From contig CAMJNN010000039.1 of assembly GCA_946407325.1 (NCBI GenBank), positions 1 to 10,266 on the forward strand: 10,266 bases of DNA. Direction: 5' to 3'. Both the position numbers and the translations under genes were made by a program. Source of the stretch: an uncultured Prevotellaceae bacterium (GTDB taxonomy: Bacteria > Bacteroidota > Bacteroidia > Bacteroidales > Bacteroidaceae). Numbering within the stretch: position 1 is the first letter of the stretch; each line of letters begins with the position of its first letter. This document shows positions 7,605 to 10,266 of the stretch, one piece after another. The notes beneath the pieces are model-generated. The model worked only from the letters and a program-made list of their open reading frames with translations. It did no database searches and had not been told where the DNA came from.

Positions 7605-8369
7605 TTAACTATTTCTTTCTATAAGTTCTTTTGCCAATGCCATGTGGTTTCGTGCGCCATTAGAGTCGGCATCATATAGAATGGCTGGCAATCCATAACT
7701 TGGTGCTTCACTGAGTTTTACATTACGCTGTATCACTGTCTTAAATACAAGTTCCTGAAAGTGCTTCTTTACCTCATCGTAAATCTGGTTGGCTTGACGC
7801 AGTCGGGAGTCGTACATCGTGAGCAAGAAACCTTCAATCTCTAACGAAGGATTCAGTTTAGTCTTGATAATCTTGATGGTGTTCAGCAGTTTGCTGATGC
7901 CTTCCAATGCAAAATACTCAGCCTGCACTGGAATAATCACAGAATCGGCTGCAGTAAGCGAGTTTACGGTAATCAGGCCCAATGAAGGAGAGCAGTCTAT
8001 AAGGATATAGTCAAACTCGTCTTTCAGTGGCATAAGTACTTTCTTTAGAATCTTCTCACGTCCCTTCATGTTCAACATCTCAATCTCTGCACCCACCAAA
8101 TTAATGTGAGAAGGAATGACCTTTAGTGTGTCAATCTCTGTATTTTGTATAGCTTTATGCACATCAGCATTATCAATCAGGCATTCGTAGATGGAACATT
8201 CTATTTCTCTGATATTGATGCCTAAACCTGATGATGCATTTGCTTGAGGGTCGGCATCTACCACCAATACTTTCTTCTCCAGCGTAGCCAATGAAGCTGC
8301 TAGATTAATGGTGGTGGTGGTTTTGCCCACGCCGCCCTTTTGATTAGCTAAAGCAATTATTTTTCCCAT
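7605..8369 (-). CDS. parA: Chromosome-partitioning ATPase ParA (Soj family)
   Basis: Deviant-Walker ATPase that binds the nucleoid as an ATP dimer and is released when ParB triggers hydrolysis, pulling ParB-parS complexes apart. From the ATG at 8369 it has 254 residues, the usual size for chromosomal ParA/Soj without an N-terminal HTH. The deviant Walker A is KGGVGKTTTT at 11-20, with the signature lysine K11. Walker A' is VLVVDADPQAN at 34-44. Walker B is YILIDCSPSLG at 121-131, with D125. The later RNVKLSEAPSYG (215-226) is a family hallmark. An in-frame ATG at 8414 would add 15 hydrophobic residues. I reject it because the -7 box at 8390-8397 would place transcription downstream of it, and Soj proteins begin right before the P-loop. 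It heads the five-gene operon and is divergent from surE. Confidence 0.96.
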   Translation of the reverse strand: MGKIIALANQKGGVGKTTTTINLAASLATLEKKVLVVDADPQANASSGLGINIREIECSIYECLIDNADVHKAIQNTEIDTLKVIPSHINLVGAEIEMLNMKGREKILKKVLMPLKDEFDYILIDCSPSLGLITVNSLTAADSVIIPVQAEYFALEGISKLLNTIKIIKTKLNPSLEIEGFLLTMYDSRLRQANQIYDEVKKHFQELVFKTVIQRNVKLSEAPSYGLPAILYDADSNGARNHMALAKELIERNS

Positions 8370-8389
8370 AATTATTGTATTATAGAGGA

Positions 8390-8397
8390 CAAAGATA
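8390..8397 (-). promoter_or_regulatory. Putative parA operon promoter (-7 box)
   Basis: On the reverse strand, TATCTTTG (8397-8390) is a perfect match to the Bacteroidetes -7 consensus TAnnTTTG. No clear TTTG -33 element occurs at 19-21 bp upstream; the best is TTTA at about 23 bp. Initiation near 8384 would leave a leader of about 15 nt before the parA ATG at 8369. As the only clear leftward promoter found between surE and relA, it may drive all five genes. Confidence 0.6.
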
Positions 8398-8433
8398 AGC
8401 AAAATATCCCACATTATGATTAAATCGGTGTTA

Positions 8434-8472
8434 ATTCCTTAATTTTTTTAAATATGTTGGCAGATAAGGAAT
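8434..8472. repeat. 8-bp inverted repeat in the parA-surE divergent region
   Basis: ATTCCTTA (8434-8441) and TAAGGAAT (8465-8472) are perfect inverted copies, 31 bp centre to centre, close to three helical turns. The right arm lies between the putative -33 and -7 boxes of surE; the left arm lies upstream of the parA promoter. It could be a paired protein-binding site, but 8-bp arms in AT-rich DNA can arise by chance. Confidence 0.35.
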
Positions 8473-8488
8473 GTTTATGTTAACTTTG
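8457..8488 (+). promoter_or_regulatory. Putative surE-lpxB promoter
   Basis: TAACTTTG (8481-8488) fits the Bacteroidetes -7 consensus TAnnTTTG exactly. TTGG (8457-8460) lies 20 bp upstream, where the TTTG-like -33 element is expected. Initiation near 8494 gives a leader of about 30 nt before the surE ATG at 8524, with no Shine-Dalgarno motif, as is normal in this phylum. Confidence 0.65.
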
Positions 8489-8523
8489 CAGTCGAAAAGT
8501 AAAGATTGTACATTATATAGATT

Positions 8524-9288
8524 ATGGAGAAAAACAAACCTCTTATCCTGATATCAAATGATGATGGCGTAATTTCAAAAGGTATTAGTGCATTGATTCG
8601 TTTCTTGCGTCCTTTGGGTGATATTGTTGTTATGGCACCCGATGCCCCTCGCTCTGGCGTGGGTTGTGGTGTTTCTATCAATGAACCTGTAAAGTACCAG
8701 ATGGTTCGTAAAGATGTAGGTTTGTCGGTATATAAGTGCTCAGGTACCCCTGTTGACTGTATCAAGTTGGCTTTTTATACGGTACTTGACCGTCAGCCGG
8801 ATATCATTATTGGTGGTATTAATCATGGTGACAACTCATCCGTGAATGTGCATTATTCTGGCACTATGGGAGCTGTGATTGAAGGAGCCATTCGAGGCAT
8901 CCCATCCGTGGCTTTTTCCCTTTGTGACCATGACGCTGATGCCGATTTCGACCCTGCAGGTCCCTATATCCGTGATATTGTGGAGAAGATATTGCAACAT
9001 GGTTTGCCTCCGCACACTTGCTTGAACGTCAACTTCCCAAAAGTAAAAGAGTTAAAGGGTGTGCGCATTTGCGAACAGGCAGAAGGCACTTGGGTCAATG
9101 AATGGGAAAGTTTTGCCCATTGGGGTGACTCTCAGTTCTTCTGGATGGCTGGTGTATTTAAACCTACAAATCCTGAAAACGAGAACAGTGACTACTGGGC
9201 ATTGGCAAACGGTTATGTAGCTATTACTCCCACACAGGTTGATATGACGTCTCGTCAGCTGTTGAACGACTTGAAGTCGTGGTTCTGA
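8524..9288 (+). CDS. surE: 5'/3'-nucleotidase SurE
   Basis: Divalent-metal-dependent phosphatase that dephosphorylates nucleoside monophosphates in the cytoplasm, linked in other bacteria to stationary-phase survival. It has 254 residues, the typical length. The metal-binding residues are recognisable by comparison with characterised SurE proteins: D13 and D14 in SNDDG (11-15), S44 in APRSGVG (41-47), and N100 in GGINHGDN (97-104). [22 protein letters not shown] (from 111) and [10 protein letters not shown] (74-83) are further family signatures. The position before YSGT that is often Asp in the family is Asn here (SVNVHYSGT), a mild variation. The ATG at 8524 is supported by the promoter 36 bp upstream and by the family N-terminus. 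Its stop is one base before the lpxB ATG, so the two are very likely co-transcribed. Confidence 0.96.
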   Translation: MEKNKPLILISNDDGVISKGISALIRFLRPLGDIVVMAPDAPRSGVGCGVSINEPVKYQMVRKDVGLSVYKCSGTPVDCIKLAFYTVLDRQPDIIIGGINHGDNSSVNVHYSGTMGAVIEGAIRGIPSVAFSLCDHDADADFDPAGPYIRDIVEKILQHGLPPHTCLNVNFPKVKELKGVRICEQAEGTWVNEWESFAHWGDSQFFWMAGVFKPTNPENENSDYWALANGYVAITPTQVDMTSRQLLNDLKSWF

Positions 9289-9289
9289 C

Positions 9290-10266
9290 ATGAAATACTA
9301 CCTGATAGTTGGCGAAGCATCGGGCGATTTGCATGCATCTCATCTGATGGCAGCACTCAACGAAGCTGACCCTCAGGCTCAGTTCCGCTTCTATGGTGGT
9401 GATTTGATGGCCGCTGTCGGGGGTGAGATGGTGAAGCATTATCGTGAAATGGCCTATATGGGTTTTGTTCCCGTACTGCTACATCTTAGAACGATTTTTG
9501 CCAACATGCGCTTGTGTAAGCAAGACATTGTGGCTTGGCAACCAGATGTACTGATACTCGTTGACTATCCAGGCTTTAATCTCAATATTGCGAAATATAT
9601 CCATAGTAATACGAAGATCCCTGTGTATTACTATATTTCTCCTAAGATCTGGGCGTGGAAAGAATACCGTATCAAGAACATCAAACACGATGTTGACGAA
9701 CTGTTTTCTATCTTGCCTTTCGAGGTGGATTTCTTTGAAGGCAAGCATCATTACCCGATACATTATGTAGGCAATCCTACCCTTGATGAGGTTACTGCCT
9801 TTCAGGCAAAACATCCGAGTAACTTCCACCATTTTGTCACCTCCAACGGTTTAACCGATCAGCCCATTATCGCCTTATTGGCAGGTAGTCGTAAGCAGGA
9901 GATAAAAGACAACCTGCCTATGATGATAAAAGCTGCCCGTTCGTTCATAGGCTATCAACTGGTTCTGGCTGGCGCCCCAGGAATCGATGCCGACTATTAT
10001 CAGGAATACCTCAAAGATACCGGTGTAAAGCTGGTGTTTAACCAGACGTATGAATTGTTGCAACATGCACATACTGCACTTGTTACATCAGGTACTGCTA
10101 CATTGGAAACAGCTTTGTTCCGTGTGCCTCAAGTAGTGTGCTATTATACACCTTTCGGCAGATTGATCAATTTAATAATGAAGCTAGTGCTGTCTGTGAA
10201 ATACATTTCATTGGTCAATCTCATCGCTGGCAAGGAGGTGGTACAAGAACTAGTGGCCAAGCGTAT
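9290..10266 (+). CDS. lpxB: Lipid-A-disaccharide synthase LpxB, 3' end beyond window
   Basis: GT19 glycosyltransferase acting at the inner face of the cytoplasmic membrane. It joins UDP-2,3-diacylglucosamine to lipid X (2,3-diacylglucosamine 1-phosphate), giving the lipid A disaccharide 1-phosphate and UDP. I translated the frame from the ATG at 9290: 325 codons are open to the window edge, about 85% of a usual LpxB (around 380). Signatures are VGEASGDLHASHLM near the N-terminus (from residue 7), VDYPGFN with the expected catalytic-type Asp at 92, SPKIWAWKEYR in the next block, LLAGSRKQEI around 196-205 (often LLPGSR elsewhere) and SGTATLETAL from 267. One base separates it from surE. Its presence implies a Gram-negative outer membrane with lipid A. 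Confidence 0.96.
   Translation, partial: MKYYLIVGEASGDLHASHLMAALNEADPQAQFRFYGGDLMAAVGGEMVKHYREMAYMGFVPVLLHLRTIFANMRLCKQDIVAWQPDVLILVDYPGFNLNIAKYIHSNTKIPVYYYISPKIWAWKEYRIKNIKHDVDELFSILPFEVDFFEGKHHYPIHYVGNPTLDEVTAFQAKHPSNFHHFVTSNGLTDQPIIALLAGSRKQEIKDNLPMMIKAARSFIGYQLVLAGAPGIDADYYQEYLKDTGVKLVFNQTYELLQHAHTALVTSGTATLETALFRVPQVVCYYTPFGRLINLIMKLVLSVKYISLVNLIAGKEVVQELVAKR

Noticed and set aside
8370..8414. A 15-residue N-terminal extension of ParA from an upstream ATG.
   Set aside because: The extension contains the perfect -7 box, so the transcript would begin after it, and Soj-type proteins normally start just before the P-loop.
8475..8765. A 96-codon leftward frame across the surE promoter and 5' end.
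   Set aside because: It is antisense to the conserved SurE N-terminus, and nothing in its translation is recognisable.
9479..9832. A 117-codon leftward open frame opposite lpxB.
   Set aside because: It lies wholly within the well-supported lpxB coding region and shows no recognisable domain.

Overview
The window looks like a stretch of core chromosome from a Bacteroidales bacterium, most likely Prevotella or a close relative. The protein sequences have that character, the ribosome-binding regions are A-rich without a Shine-Dalgarno motif, and the intergenic gaps carry Bacteroidetes-type promoters (TTG-like -33 element, about 20 bp, then TAnnTTTG). I saw no tRNA, rRNA, CRISPR array, insertion sequence or phage gene. 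No gap exceeds 300 bases; the largest is the 154-bp divergent gap at 8370-8523.

Layout. At the left edge, alaS (alanyl-tRNA synthetase) runs leftward out of the window with about the first 600 codons present. An 82-bp gap separates it from a small rightward MerR-type regulator. Convergent with that regulator, and only 12 bp away, ends a five-gene leftward operon. In transcription order it is parA, parB, a DUF5683 envelope protein, a LysM-bearing lytic transglycosylase and a long RelA/SpoT-family (p)ppGpp enzyme. Spacers are 0, 3, 26 and 21 bp. Divergent from parA, a rightward pair surE-lpxB begins (1-bp spacer); lpxB runs off the right edge after 325 codons.

How the genes fit together. parA and parB segregate the chromosome origin, the DUF5683 protein and the transglycosylase act in the envelope, and the RSH enzyme sets the alarmone level that couples growth to nutrient supply. 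The operon therefore places origin segregation, peptidoglycan remodelling and the stringent response under one promoter. The neighbouring transcript pairs a nucleotide phosphatase (SurE) with lipid A synthesis (LpxB).

I found no clearly new multi-gene system. The least ordinary sequence is at the 5' end of the transglycosylase gene. A TGAAAAN-type heptamer repeat (+ strand) encodes part of the signal peptide, and a nearly complementary 19-base segment lies just upstream of the start codon, so the mRNA could form a long A-U-rich stem with the start codon in its loop. Other points are a probable TTG start for the DUF5683 gene, overlapping head-to-head promoters between alaS and the MerR gene, and an 8-bp inverted repeat within the surE promoter.
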